The translations under genes were made by a program, and so were the position numbers. From Membranipora membranacea (lineage: Eukaryota; Bryozoa; Gymnolaemata; Cheilostomatida; Membraniporidae), in the NCBI GenBank assembly GCA_914767715.1, contig OU612071.1, positions 8,973,493 to 9,037,492 of the forward strand: DNA of 64,000 nucleotides, written 5' to 3'. Below are positions 12,770 through 24,900 of the stretch, in pieces. The first letter of the stretch is position 1, and each line of letters starts with the position of its first letter. The notes beneath the pieces were generated by a model. It did not search any database. It was given only the letters and a program-made list of their open reading frames with translations, and had not been told where the DNA came from.

Positions 12770-14239
12770 TCTGAATATAATGTGCGTGAAAAACCCATTT
12801 TCTCATATTTAATTTAATAAATCACAGATCAGCTCGAAACCGAGGGCACGCCCAAGTATAAATTGAATATCAATTACTTAATCTAGCTTTTCATTAGGTG
12901 AAATTATTTACTTAACCTTTTAAAATGATTAATGGGTTGACCTTCATGTTGTCTGAATTCGGTCTCAGTTTGACAGAAGACAAGATAACCATGGCGCTGG
13001 GTGTCGGCTCAGGTTTGACTAGAGAACTCGCTACATACACTGTAAACAGTAGAGTGTTATTTCATCCCAGCAGAGATCGCCCACAGTAAGGCAATTTTCA
13101 TGAATCACTTCTAACACCGAGATGAAACTGATTGAATGATATGCCAGAACTGCAAAAGAGTCAAATCGCTTTGAGTTTGTCAAGGGCTCATCTGATTCTC
13201 TCCTTGAGAAATGTGTGGGCGCCTGAATTAGACATATAACTGACCTTAATTTGACATTGAGACACACTTTTTTATTACTCTATAATTAAAAATATCGAGG
13301 TGATCCGTCGGTGAAACGTTGATAGCATCTAAAAGCTCTTCTGATCAGGATTCATATATATTTAGTTTTTAGTGATGTCACGCTATGCGTTGCAAGATGC
13401 GTCACTACTATCTGCTGTAGTTTCTAGCAGACGTTGCATAGGGGTTTAGATTATTACAGATGGCTGATATGAGATTCTCTTGTGATAGAAAACTGATTCT
13501 TTCTTTGCAGCAGTTATGTCATATTCTGACTTTATCTGTTGCAAGTTGCACTGCATTTGTTCCATTGCCTACCGGGGGCGTTGAGGAACACATTAAAAAA
13601 TTCACCTTGCACGGACAGATCACCTCAAACCATAACAATTTTCCTGGGTGTTTACAACACATTCCAACCTTAAAGAAATGCGTTATACAAACAATACTCT
13701 AAACCATTTAACCAGGGCACCATACAGACATCAGTTGGCTTCTATTTTTAGAAGCGCTCAGATATAGCTGTCAGATATAATAGTCACAATGACAAAATGG
13801 TATAGCAAGAAAGTCTATGACTGAGATTTCAGCCAACCCTCCAACAACACACAAAGTACACAACACAAACATCAAGCCTAGACAAAAAATGTCCACCGTA
13901 CTGCTATGCCCCCCTGACCAGAGACGCCCCACATGACCACAGATGCCCGAAAGCCCAATTGTGAGATCATCATATATTAGACAGAAGATAATTATATAGC
14001 CTGAGATGACATTTAAAGCCGGTTTGTAATCTTCGCTAGTTGAGGTGGGAGTTTATGCAGATTAATGAGGTCGGGTAAATATAAGCTAATCATTCGGCTG
14101 TAAGAAATTGAGATGTTGAACTCTTGCGATAATCTGTGTAATCGGTGTTGGTTACTGTATTTTGCAAATGTCTGGATTAAGAACATTCAAGCCGACCTTT
14201 TGAGACAGATAACAACGTGTCAAATTCAGTGAGTATTTT

Positions 14240-14600
14240 ACTGAATACCAACATATTGATATCCGGTGCACCTTAAGGCCCAACATTGGCCCAATATTAT
14301 GGCTGATCTACAATAATGACTTAGAGGCAAAAGGTTTTCACCATGTACAATATGCGGATGATTTCCTACAAGACTTGTCAATCAATGATTTGATTTTGAA
14401 TCAAGGATTTGATTTTGAAGCCTGCCTTGCATTTGGATGTTCCAATTAGTGATGGGCACCTGACTTCAACCACTGAGCAAACTAAATTATTATTGGTCAT
14501 GATTACGGACATCATGGTCACGTTTAGAAACCATTTTTATTACATAGATCCAATTTTTCACCACGCCTCTACATAATGGAGGCAATCAAATGCACGGGTA
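14240..14600 (+). pseudogene. LINE reverse-transcriptase fragment
   Basis: Reading across small disruptions gives residues like 'NIGPILWLIYNNDLEAKGF' followed by 'HHVQYADDF'. This matches the conserved order of non-LTR retrotransposon reverse transcriptases: a GP-ILF-IYINDL block, then the catalytic YADD box. Further on, 'EQTKLLLVMITDIMVTFRN' resembles the KLLGV-ID-LTF block. The frame is not open throughout and no upstream domain is visible. It sits only in the right palindrome arm, so it is a later insertion. The clade (CR1/jockey-like) is a guess. Confidence 0.65.
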
Positions 14601-15837
14601 TGGGAATAAAGGCAGATAGCAAACAGGACATCCCCTCATAAAGCTCACATTAAATGACACCACCCGGACTTAGTGCAGGACATCAAATGACAGAATCAGC
14701 GTCATAAATATTATATGAAATATCATGGCTGATATTTTTGCTTTTATTACAATACTAAACGGATGGATTTTAAGGAATGGCAATAAAACAAACTTCAAAA
14801 TAGAAGGTTTATTCAGTAGGATACCATTATACATGTTGTGAACTTGGGTCTTCGCTTTTTATAATCTATTGCTAAAGAACAGGCTGTCTGCTATGCCGGT
14901 GATAGCTATGATGATGATTTTTAATTCTCGCACACTGTTGCCAGACACGAGCAACCAAAAACTGCCATCTTTAGTGAGATTTTTAAGCCTCTTTGCTGTT
15001 TCTCTACTTATTGATCCTCGATTAGCATTTGAAATGAAAAAAATTCTCGTGGCATGCTGCCCAGTCCACTCCAAGGGATGAAAAATTTGGGTAACTATTT
15101 TGCTCTCTGACCTGTTAGATCTGTAATCAAGAGACAGCAAAGCTTAGGTCCACTATGTTATGTTATGCTATGTTTATTTCTACTTTTCTGTATCATTTGT
15201 AATAACAATGAGAATATTTGAACACTGACAATAATTTTAGCTATAAAGGCTAAGTGCTCTGGTTAAAACGTTTCATATTGTAAAAAGTTTTAGTTTCAGT
15301 TTTAGTTTTCAATGGTCTCAAATTGGTATGGCATCATGGGGATCTCCTGGATGTCTTAGTACAGTGATCATCATATATATTTGAGTGGGTGAAGACCTGA
15401 CCAAGACCTATCAGAGAAAGATGGTGTCAGGCACCAAGACACTTATTAGCAGTAATAAACTGCACACTTTGAGGTTAACAATTTCATTTGGTAAATATTT
15501 TGTCTACTGTCGTCACTAAATCCGAACTATTGAACCGTGATGACATACGACTTTGCACCAAAATAAATGCTAACATCCGCCTTCCTTCGGATAGAATCCC
15601 TGAGATATCCCAATTCTGTGGGTGTGAGCTGCACTTCGGTAACCACCACATCAATCAACAAATACCCAGGTCCGGTATATATCCGGCCACAGCAGAGTCA
15701 ATTTCGCTGAATTTAGATGAAACAGTACTATATTATTATAACTTTATGTTTTAAGGCTTCGAGGGCTCCTTGGAATTCCTAATAGTTTTGGTGTATGCGA
15801 TTTTCTTATTGGGGACACCAAGGACGTAAGAGTAACA

Positions 15838-16072
15838 TTCAGGCATGTAGTTCTAGGGGAGGCAGGGAGGTATTCTATTTCCTAGAAACCTAAATAAAGT
15901 GGACTGAATACAATATTATTTGAATAATCCACATCAGAAACGGCTTCTTTAGGATTTATTTTTTCTATTAATATATGGAGGAGGGTTCAGCACCCCCCTC
16001 GTGATCCTTGGGACTTGGCTCAGATTTTTGCTTCCCCACCTTCTTTAGTAAATTACGGCCCTGCCATTAACA
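15838..16072. mobile_element. hAT-like MITE (CAGGGCC family), copy in palindrome arm
   Basis: Begins near 'caggcatgtagttctagggg' and ends near 'aattacggccctg'; these ends are roughly inverted repeats. Between them are the family landmarks: 'ggaggcaggga', 'ggcttctttaggattt', 'gttcagcacccccctcgtga', 'ggcccctg'-type end. Relatives are at 25689-25912, 34910-35097, 49190-49381 and 56135-56346. CAGGG termini are typical of hAT transposons, hence the name; I did not establish target-site duplications. Confidence 0.6.
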
Positions 16073-17793
16073 TTACCTTGAGATAAGCCAACGTATTTGT
16101 CATCATGCTTAATCCAATGAATGAAATGATCAAAGCTTGTTTGTTTGCTAATTATTTATAAACAAGCCGCCCAAGATGTACCTAGGCTAAGATAGGGCTG
16201 AACCACTGGTTAAATATTGGTCCCATCAACAACCCTGAGAATAAATGCCATAAGAAACTCTGATCAGCGCATACTCCTTGCGGCATCAGAACAGCTCAAT
16301 CTTGAATGTGCCATTTTAGATCTGAATTTGTCAGAAGAGACTGGGTTAGAAACTCTGCAGTCAATATTGTGTTTTTTTCATATACAGAAAACATTGGTCA
16401 ACAAATGTGATATTATCTGAAGGATTGTTGTACGGAAACAATTTTCTATGGCTTGAAAATTACCTGCATTAACACTGTATGAATTTAAGTTGAGTGGCAC
16501 AGCTCTAGGAGATAATGATGTCATTCAAACAAATCTGCAGATTTTAATGTTTGTTTTTGATGTAGTTAGGATTACTCAGGATATTTGTTTGGAAAAACAA
16601 TAAAGTACACCAAGTCTAACTCTGACCATAATAACTATCTGTGATTACTATATTTGCGATTTTCTGTAAACAAACGTAAGTGTCCTTTTAACATCCCGTA
16701 CTAAGATCGCCTGTTACTCTCGCTGAAATGAATTACTCTAAACTTGGCCTAATAATCGTCTTGATCAAATTACAGTTCACTGCAGTGGCCAAGATTTAAC
16801 TGGGAAACATCTACATCTACAAACATCAATATACTATCTGTTGCTATGTTATTTAGGGTTTTGTATAAAACCACCAAACGCTAACTGATCATTTTGCTGT
16901 AACCTAATAACTCCACTTCGGTCAAGGTCACCCATGATTGCTTGGATGCGATGTTATGCCATATCTGATTTCCAATCATTTTACAGGAACAAATAAATTG
17001 ATCATCACTGATAATGTCAACATAATTACCTAAATTAAGGCTAATGGTTACGGGTGAACAAAATCAGATAAGGGAGATTGACTGATGGGGCAAGTTTGGC
17101 GGTTCGCTTGACACCAGGGCACCTGAATACCAAAAACGATTTTTTTTCTCTATACACCAGGTCTTATTTCACCGCCCTATTTAACGGGCTTGTGTAGGGT
17201 ATCACCCTACACCCTTGCCGCCATTGCCCTCTGATTTTCTTCAAAGAGGCAGAGGATGATCTATATACAGCGCGCAATCACACAGTAGACCTCCTGTATT
17301 TATGGTCCTGATCCAAACAGAGCTGGCTAGGATAAATGGCTTGTCAGTGCCAAATCAGGAATATCCACCGAGACTGGTAATAACCTGTATCCCGGATCAC
17401 AAGTCCTTACCCTTACCCGTCCGACCACTCCTGACTCATTTTTACTTGAACAGTATAAATAAAAAATGAAACCATCGATATTGATTCACGTTCTGTTGGA
17501 AATTACATTGAGCAAAAAATAGACAGATGGATTGGAATGACAATTTGCAGCTCAGGGCGAAGGTGAGGCAATAAACGACAGTTTGTTGTAAGCCGCAAAT
17601 CATGTGGAAATTGTAGCTGTGGGCAATATCTGGATCTTGGCGTCATGTAATTTGTCGCAGTTAATATAATTCTCTGATTTCACAAAAAGTTTGCCTCTCC
17701 GTACTGAAAATATGGAGTTAGAAAATATACAAGCTTTTTTTGAACATTGATTTATTCGCGTGACAATCTAAATTTCCTGTGACATGGTATTTC

Positions 17794-18115
17794 TGTCAGG
17801 GCCGTAGTTAAAATTTTATAGGGGTGATACAGTTAAAATCATCGCAAACAGAATCAGGACGAATATCACCTAGTATTTTGCCTGTTTCTCAATTCTTGGT
17901 TTATTTTCACGTTGCTGTGCACCACTCATTGGAAGCCACCCTACAAGCTATAGGAATGCTGTATCTCGGATACAGCATTATGAAAAAACACGGATTTCAT
18001 AATTCTATAATAAATAGTAATTATCTTATTCTCAATTCTCTTATTATTTTAAGGGCACTGCATATCTTTAATATGAAGCCACCCCTACAGCTAAGGGATT
18101 GCTTAATCTCAACTA
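17794..18115. mobile_element. Possible second CAGGGCC-ended element
   Basis: A 'tcagggccgtagttaaaatt' start followed by 'ataggggtga' resembles the terminal sequence of the hAT-like MITE family. The interior differs, and the far end ('agccacccctacagctaagg') matches only loosely. It contains a 98-codon open frame with no recognisable domain, which I do not call a gene. Confidence 0.35.
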
Positions 18116-18119
18116 TATA

Positions 18120-19600
18120 AAAACACTGTATATACAGTCTTGTATGTTAAGCTCACTAAATAGGCGAGGTCAGATTCGGCTAATCCTCCCGTAATGAGTT
18201 TGGATTAGCAGATAGCTAATTTGTGTCACACCCTTGGTCTGTGGAGGATCAAATAATGATTTCAAACCTCACATATGGGATTATTGAGAAAATCATTTTG
18301 TATGGCTGTATGTTATACAAAAACGTGATGTCTGCATGTATGTGGCAATGGGGACAGCCGGCCTTTTATCAGCAACGAGTGGGACGAGTGCTTTACCCTT
18401 TTTACAGTGTTACAGTTTCAGTATTTTTGGTTTGAGCATGCTGTGAACTTTTCAACTAACATGTTGTCATACTATCCAAGTCAGATTCACCGGCCAAAAC
18501 TGCAGGCTGGCACAAGACAAACTGCTATGACATGTAGTTCTCCCATGAGCATCAATTGGAAGGAAAATTTTAGTATCTTATCGAGAGGTTGTATTCTTAT
18601 GAAATATCACTTCAAACACCACACCAATATAATGAAAGGTAAAATCAGAGTCAATTCAATGTTTCCAGATCTAATAATGTACGCAATATCCTGAATCCAA
18701 TTCATAATTATTTTAAGAGCTTATCAATTTTGTAAGGTTAGCAGAGCAATTATCACCACTGACCCAGGTTGGTGAGGTGTTGAACCTTATTTAGCTGGGC
18801 TTATGGTAATCCGAAGATTTACAATCAAAATACCATGCATACCTAATTTTCGGATGAGAATAACACACCGGCCAAAAGATTTGGTACAACAAATCGCCAA
18901 GACCAGATATTTGTGACAAAGATTTGTTCATTATGTCAGCTCAGAAAATTTTCTGTCGTAGTCCAAACCAATGTACATCTACCAGAGGCAATAAACAGGG
19001 CTAATTAAAATCAGGGTAATTTATGTAAATCTCTTACAGGTCAATTTAAGATAATTCATTCAGCAATACTGTTTTTTTCTCGTGCAACGTTTGATGTCAG
19101 TGCAGCTGCTAAAATACAGACAACACCACTGGACCATCATTGTCTAGCTTGAGTGACTACGAAAAAACTTTCAATGTGTTGGGGGCTGTTAACTTCTTAT
19201 CATTACAAAAGCTTAAGGCAAGTTTTGCTTGCTAATTATGATATGACAAAAGTTGCATGTATGGCTGCCATGACAGTGATAGATCTCCGTTCCCTGAAGG
19301 ACTGCCACACATCCCAGACCACGGCGAACTTGATGAGAAGGGAGAGAAAATGACAGTGATGCCACTGCATTCATTAATATTTGTTTCCAACCCACAATGA
19401 TAATATTATGGTTGGCAATCAAAATTACGTTTTGAAAAGGTTTTCAGGGACATTTATCAGACCCTCTCAGCATGTAGAAGATTAACAAGGATTTCGTAGA
19501 TTGATCTTTAAGATTTCTTTTTGTGTTATATTCTTTGAAACCTTAAAGATGATGAAACTACTCAAGGGTAGAATTTGTGTCTTCAATAATCAATTTAATT
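18120..19600. other. Gene-free stretch
   Basis: Short unremarkable open frames only, with no splice-linked exons or conserved motifs seen. Confidence 0.4.
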
Positions 19601-19619
19601 AACATTATTTGTTAGAGCG

Positions 19620-19835
19620 GTAAAAGGTGGCTCAATTGGTAGGAGCACAGGTTGTGGGTTCAAATTCCATTGCATTCAATCAACTCCTGGGGCTTAATTG
19701 GCCCCCAGGTGTGCTCCGACTTGCCTGCATACGGAGATCAACCTGGTGAAGACAATGAGCCCTCACCCTTGGGGCAACCAATATTTCACAGTCCGTGCTT
19801 CGGGATGTGGCGTGTGATTTGCCCATTCGATTTTA
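19620..19835 (+). mobile_element. tRNA-derived SINE
   Basis: tRNA-like head with 'ggtggctcaattggtaggag' (A-box-like) and 'gtgggttcaaattcc' (B-box-like). The family body 'ccaggtgtgctccgacttgc' and a tail region with 'ggggcaaccaatatt' follow. It lies 150 bp from an oppositely oriented copy. Confidence 0.8.
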
Positions 19836-19974
19836 GTCAAACATTTATCCGTTCTAATTATATTGATTGTTGACCTTCAGATTTGCCCACACAGTGAATT
19901 AATACCTAGAGCTTCATCCTGTTACTAAAGCAATAATCCTTTCATATCATTAACGTGAAGTCACAAATAAAGTG

Positions 19975-20170
19975 GGTTAAATGTGGGCTCAAATCGCAAA
20001 TCTGTCTATGTCCGAAGACTGAGAAATAACAGTGCCTTAAGAGTGCAGGCGTCATATTTGGCACCCAGTTGCTCTCAGTTTGCATGCAGGTCAGAGCAAA
20101 CCTGAGGCGTCAATTGACCTGTCTGTGCAAATGGGAGCTAATTGCAGTGAATTTGGTCAATGATTAAACA
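19975..20170 (-). mobile_element. tRNA-derived SINE, reverse orientation
   Basis: Contains the same body as the copy near 7170 ('gtccgaagactgagaaata', 'tgctctcagtttgcatgcag'). The head at the right end is badly decayed. With the element at 19620-19835 it forms a head-opposed pair. Confidence 0.7.
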
Positions 20171-21319
20171 AAAACTAGTAGTCCATTCATGCCTCACTTG
20201 CAAGCATGATCTCCCTAAATTTTGGATGTTCGGAGATCTATCATATCAAGGTTTGTTGTTATAAAAAAGGAGAGTAAAAACTTTTTTACCTATTCCAGAA
20301 TAAAACCGTTATGCTTCAAAAATATTATCATATCTGCTCACAAACTAGCATAATTTAACAGGTTTTTTAAGGTTTAAACAAACAGGATTAAAACTGTGAC
20401 AGAAGGATGCAGCTAGCAACACTTTCCTTGAAACACATTGGTACATGGAAATGATTTGCTAGCCTGATCGATCATTGGTGTCACTCCTTTCAACCAGAGG
20501 GTGCATAGGAAGATACAAACATCCACCTAGCCTAGAACAAGTTTGTTCCCTCTGTGGTGGCGGCGGGATATTGCCTTGTTATTCAATATTTTTTACTCTT
20601 GCAATTTCCCTCTGCCACAACAAAGGGAGCAAACTCGTTCGAAACAAAAACTACTGCTGGACAAGTTCTTCAGACTTGAAGTATTTTATTTTGATGTAAT
20701 ATTTTCTTTCCTCCTAACCATTGGCCCATATACTTTTTGTGAGTAAAACTGTTTACAACTTATACGATTATTGGAATAATCAATCTGGTCTTACCTTAAG
20801 TATTAGCAGAGTTGATAATTACAATACTCTGATATTGAGGATGAGCCTAACATCCTAATTAATCCATGTGATTTTGTGTTTGTAATGTATTATTGAACAC
20901 TATAAATCTGGTGCTGTTTTGATAACGGATTAAACCTAAATGGATTAGGCTGATCCACGGGGCAGAACTTGTCTTGTCATCATTTCAAATGTGGATACAA
21001 TCTAACAATATCAACATGATATCTGTGAATTGATGCTCCAAATTTCTAATTGCTATTTGGAATTATAAATGGGCATCAAAATAAAACCACTTGCTATGGT
21101 GTGAAATTCCGTCTCTGTGTTGAAATCCCTCTGATTTTTGTCACAACAACGTAGGAAGGCTATTAAGTCATTAACGCCTAGAGGTAGGCGATTTAAAGGC
21201 TTATCTCTTATTGAGGATAACAACTTAACCCCAGAAAGAATTCTAATGGGGTATGTCCTTTGAGGTTCCCTAAGAAAATACGCCTAGGAAAAATGATGCT
21301 TAATCCGAAGAAGATTCTT

Positions 21320-21550
21320 AGCTTTACTCATTACTCAAGATTATCAGAACGACTACACCTTGGAAAAATAATCCTCTACCCAATGAGCATACATATCTTT
21401 GCACATTATTCAAGATTATCACAATGACATCGACGCCTAAACAAATTACACCTTGGAGAAATAAAGAGGATTTGTCACATTTCTCAAGATTATCATAATG
21501 TCATAAAACTAAAAGAAATACACCTTGAAATAATATTCCTATACCCAATA
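21320..21550. repeat. Degenerate about 75-bp tandem repeat, three units
   Basis: The phrase 'actcaagattatcagaacga' recurs as 'attcaagattatcacaatga' and 'tctcaagattatcataatgt' at about 75-bp steps. Each is followed by an 'acaccttgga' and 'aataatcctctacccaat' type segment. It lies 400 bp upstream of the secreted-protein gene that starts at 21949. Confidence 0.6.
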
Positions 21551-21948
21551 AGCATTTGTTGTTTCTTGGTTTCCTAGGGTTCTGTGCATCTTGTTCAGTG
21601 TCTCCAGTTAGAGTAATTTTTCCTCACTTTAATAGTTGAATGATTCAGCTAATGTCGTCTTCGACCGCAAACACGAGATAAAAAGGGATTACTGTCAACA
21701 AAAATATTGTTGGATTTCACCCCCCATTGGTTACCTCCAGTGCGACGAGCTTTTGATGCATCACTGCAACTGGTACCAACTGACATCTTGTTGATCTATA
21801 AAATATATCCTCACAACTTTCAAGCATACAGTTGCATGTTAGCCATCAACCTGGACAGGTGTCTGCTCTTCTCCAACAGTTTTATTCATCCCTGGGAACA
21901 CTTAAAACTTACAAAGAACTTTAGGGAGGCTAATCACAAGACTATAAA

Positions 21949-24900
21949 ATGAGGGTGTGGGGTATACTCATACTCACCATAGCATGTAAGTCAATTACCT
22001 TTAAACTCCTATCTCAAAATTTTAGGAATAATTTTCAGTCGAATTTTCCTTCTATGTTGTTGATCCAAAACTCGCAAATCATAAAATAAACTACTTATTA
22101 CTTTTTTATGGAAATTTGCATTGATAGATGTAATAACACTGAGAAATTGGATAATTTTTTAAACATGTATATAAAAGTGAATTTTGAAAATTGAATCCAG
22201 AAGATGGTTTCTCTATGTAATTGTTAATTTGACTGACTATGACAAATGCTAGTATCAGATCAAGAATTAAAAAAAACACTTTAATTTGATAAATGCATTA
22301 GGAATACTTAATATTAAAATTATCATAACATTTCAATATTGACCAAAATCTTTACATATATCGGCCTACACAGGCTTGAAATTCAAGTAAAAATTAATTT
22401 TAAAATAATGATTTGAAATGTGATTTGTACTATGGAAAATTTGAGACATCGATGAATACAGCTGTGAGATCTACACCCTGCCCAACTAGCTTTCCCTTGT
22501 TGTCACTGACAAACAACGCAAAACTTTCCACTGGTCACACACTCCCACAGATAGAGACGCCATCTTGTCTTACTGACTAACTTTAGAAACTTGAAGTTGC
22601 ATTTAAGAATTTAGCGTTGTGTTATGCGCTGCGATTTTAGCCATTGCGTACATTTTAAGTGCAGCTTCTAAAATCAACACGGTTTATCTTGTGGCACAAT
22701 GCTGATGCAGGAGTGAGCTAGGAGAAGGCAATCTCTAATTCACTAGTGCTTTGCCCAACTCACCATTGTAATATCTATTATTTTGTGAATCTTGTATACT
22801 CTCGACATTGGATAAGAATGATTGATATGGATGATTGTTGAATTTAACTAAGTCATGTGAAGACTGAAAATATTCTTCCTATAGAATTGAAAATTTCTGC
22901 ATTTAATTGTTGACCACCATAGTCCGAGGAAAAAAGCTTGTTGGTAACTTGTTGAGTCAATTCTTTTACCGAAATGAGAGTAGAGAACTTGGTGTGATAT
23001 TGTGAATGGCACTTAAGTAACTTGGGGGATTTTTTTTTTCACACCCATACAAAAACACTTATTTCATTCAAATGGATTAAAGCTAAATATGTACCATTTG
23101 ATCAATCCTTGACCATGTATAGTGTTGCAGCAACTTGCTGATCTTGTTGATGGTGAAATTGAAAATTGTAAATACAATTAATTGTTTAATGGTTATGTAA
23201 TCGTATTGTGAATTGTTAAACTGTTAATTGAATGATAAAATTATAGTACTTATGAAATTATCATTCGCCTGAAACATATTATTTAATTGCCATTAATAGG
23301 ACTTTTGTTTCTGTTTTGTAGTCTTGCTTCTGACCGAGGTGAAATGTGAGTATTGCATCTTGTTTTATTTGTCTGAACCTGAATCCTCCATGCTGAATAA
23401 TTGATACCCTTCGCAGCTGCTTGTTGAAGCTAAAACAGTGCTCATGTTTCATTGTATTGTCTTTCATGTTATTAAAATTGTAAACTTATTGATTCACTTA
23501 TACTTCGGTGTTTAAATTATTATTTTATGAAAAAAGAGCAACTTAGACATGACCTAGATTTATTTCTCCAGCATATTGTTGCTTCGACATTGAGATTTGT
23601 TTATCTGTTATCAATAGGTCAGGATGGGGTTGCAACACCAGTGGCAGCAGAGGAGGAAACAACAGTGGCAGCAGATGCAACAACAGTGGCAGCAGATGCA
23701 ACAACAGTGGCAGCAGATGCAACAACAGTGGCAGCAGATGCAACAACAGTGGCAGCAGATGCAACAACAGTGGCAGCAGATGCAACAACCGTGGCAGCAG
23801 ATGCAACAACAGTGGCAGCAGATGCAACAACAGTGGCAGCAGATGAAACAACAGTGGCAGCTGATGCAACAACAGTGGCAGCAGATGCAACAACAGTGGC
23901 AGCAGATGAAACAACAGTGGCAGCAGATGCAACAACAGTGGCAGCAGATGCAACAACAGTGGCAGGAGATGAAACAACAGTGGCAGGTGATGAAACAACA
24001 GTGGCAGGAGATGAAACAACAGTGGCAGCAGATGCAACAACAGTGGCAGCAGATGCAACAACAGTGGCAGCAGATGCAACAACAGTGGCAGCAGATGCAA
24101 CAACAGTGGCAGCAGATGCAACAACAGTGGCAGCAGATGCAACAACAGTGGCAGCAGATGAAACAACAGTGGCAGCTGATGAAACAACAGTGGCAGCAGA
24201 TGCAACAACAGTGGCAGGAGAAGCCACAACAGTTGCGGGAAGCGCAACAACAGCCGCAGGAGACGCCACAACAGCTGCAGGAGATGCTGGAACTGGTGGT
24301 ACTGGAACCGGTGGTACCGGAACTGATGGCACCGGAACAGGAGGTACTGGAACAGGTGGTACCGGAACTGATGGCACCGGCACAGGCGGAACAGGAACAG
24401 GTGGTACTGGTACAGATGGTACTGGAACTGGCGGTACTGGAACAGGCGGAACCGGAACAGATGGCACCGGAACAGACGGCACTGGAACAGGAGGCACTGG
24501 AACAGGAGGTACTGGAACAGATGGCACTGGAACAGGAGGCACTGGTACAGGAGGCACTGACACAGGAGGCACTGGGACAGGTGGTACTGGAACAGATGGC
24601 ACTGGGACAGGCGGTACTGGGACAGGCGGAACTGGAACTGATGGCACTGGAACAGGCGGTACTGGAACAGGCGGAACTGGAACAGATGGCACCGGAACAG
24701 GCGGTACTGGAACAGGAAGCACTGGAACAGGTGGTACGGGCGGCACCGGCACAGGAGGAGATAGTTCTGGTGGTACTGGAACAGGCGGAGCAGGAGCTGG
24801 AGCTGGAGCTGGAGCCGGAGCCGGAAGAGTTCCTTTGGGATGCAAATGCTTTAAGACTGAAAAGAGTTGTAGAAGAACAGATCAGGCGTTGCAATGTGGA

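Larger units (their letters stand above)
12770..17690 (-). repeat. Right arm of the about 9.7-kb imperfect palindrome
   Basis: Reverse complement of 7990-12640 in collinear order. It is somewhat longer because it has gained insertions, notably a LINE reverse-transcriptase remnant near 14240-14600. A MITE near 15838-16072 has a partial counterpart in the left arm near 9540-9640, so that element predates the inverted duplication. Pairing ends near 17690, opposite about 7990. Confidence 0.85.

Noticed and set aside
14859-15140. 93-codon minus-strand frame near the LINE remnant
   Set aside because: No recognisable motif, and a 70-codon frame overlaps on the other strand. Possibly LINE-derived noncoding sequence, but not supportable.
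17824-18120. 98-codon plus-strand frame inside a possible MITE
   Set aside because: Composition looks like translated noncoding DNA, with no domain or splice context.
23611-24894. Long minus-strand frames (Cys/Ser-rich, Pro/Val-rich, Leu/His-rich) over the repeat array
   Set aside because: They exist only because the repeats contain no stop triplets. No signal peptide, splice partner or non-repeat domain supports them.
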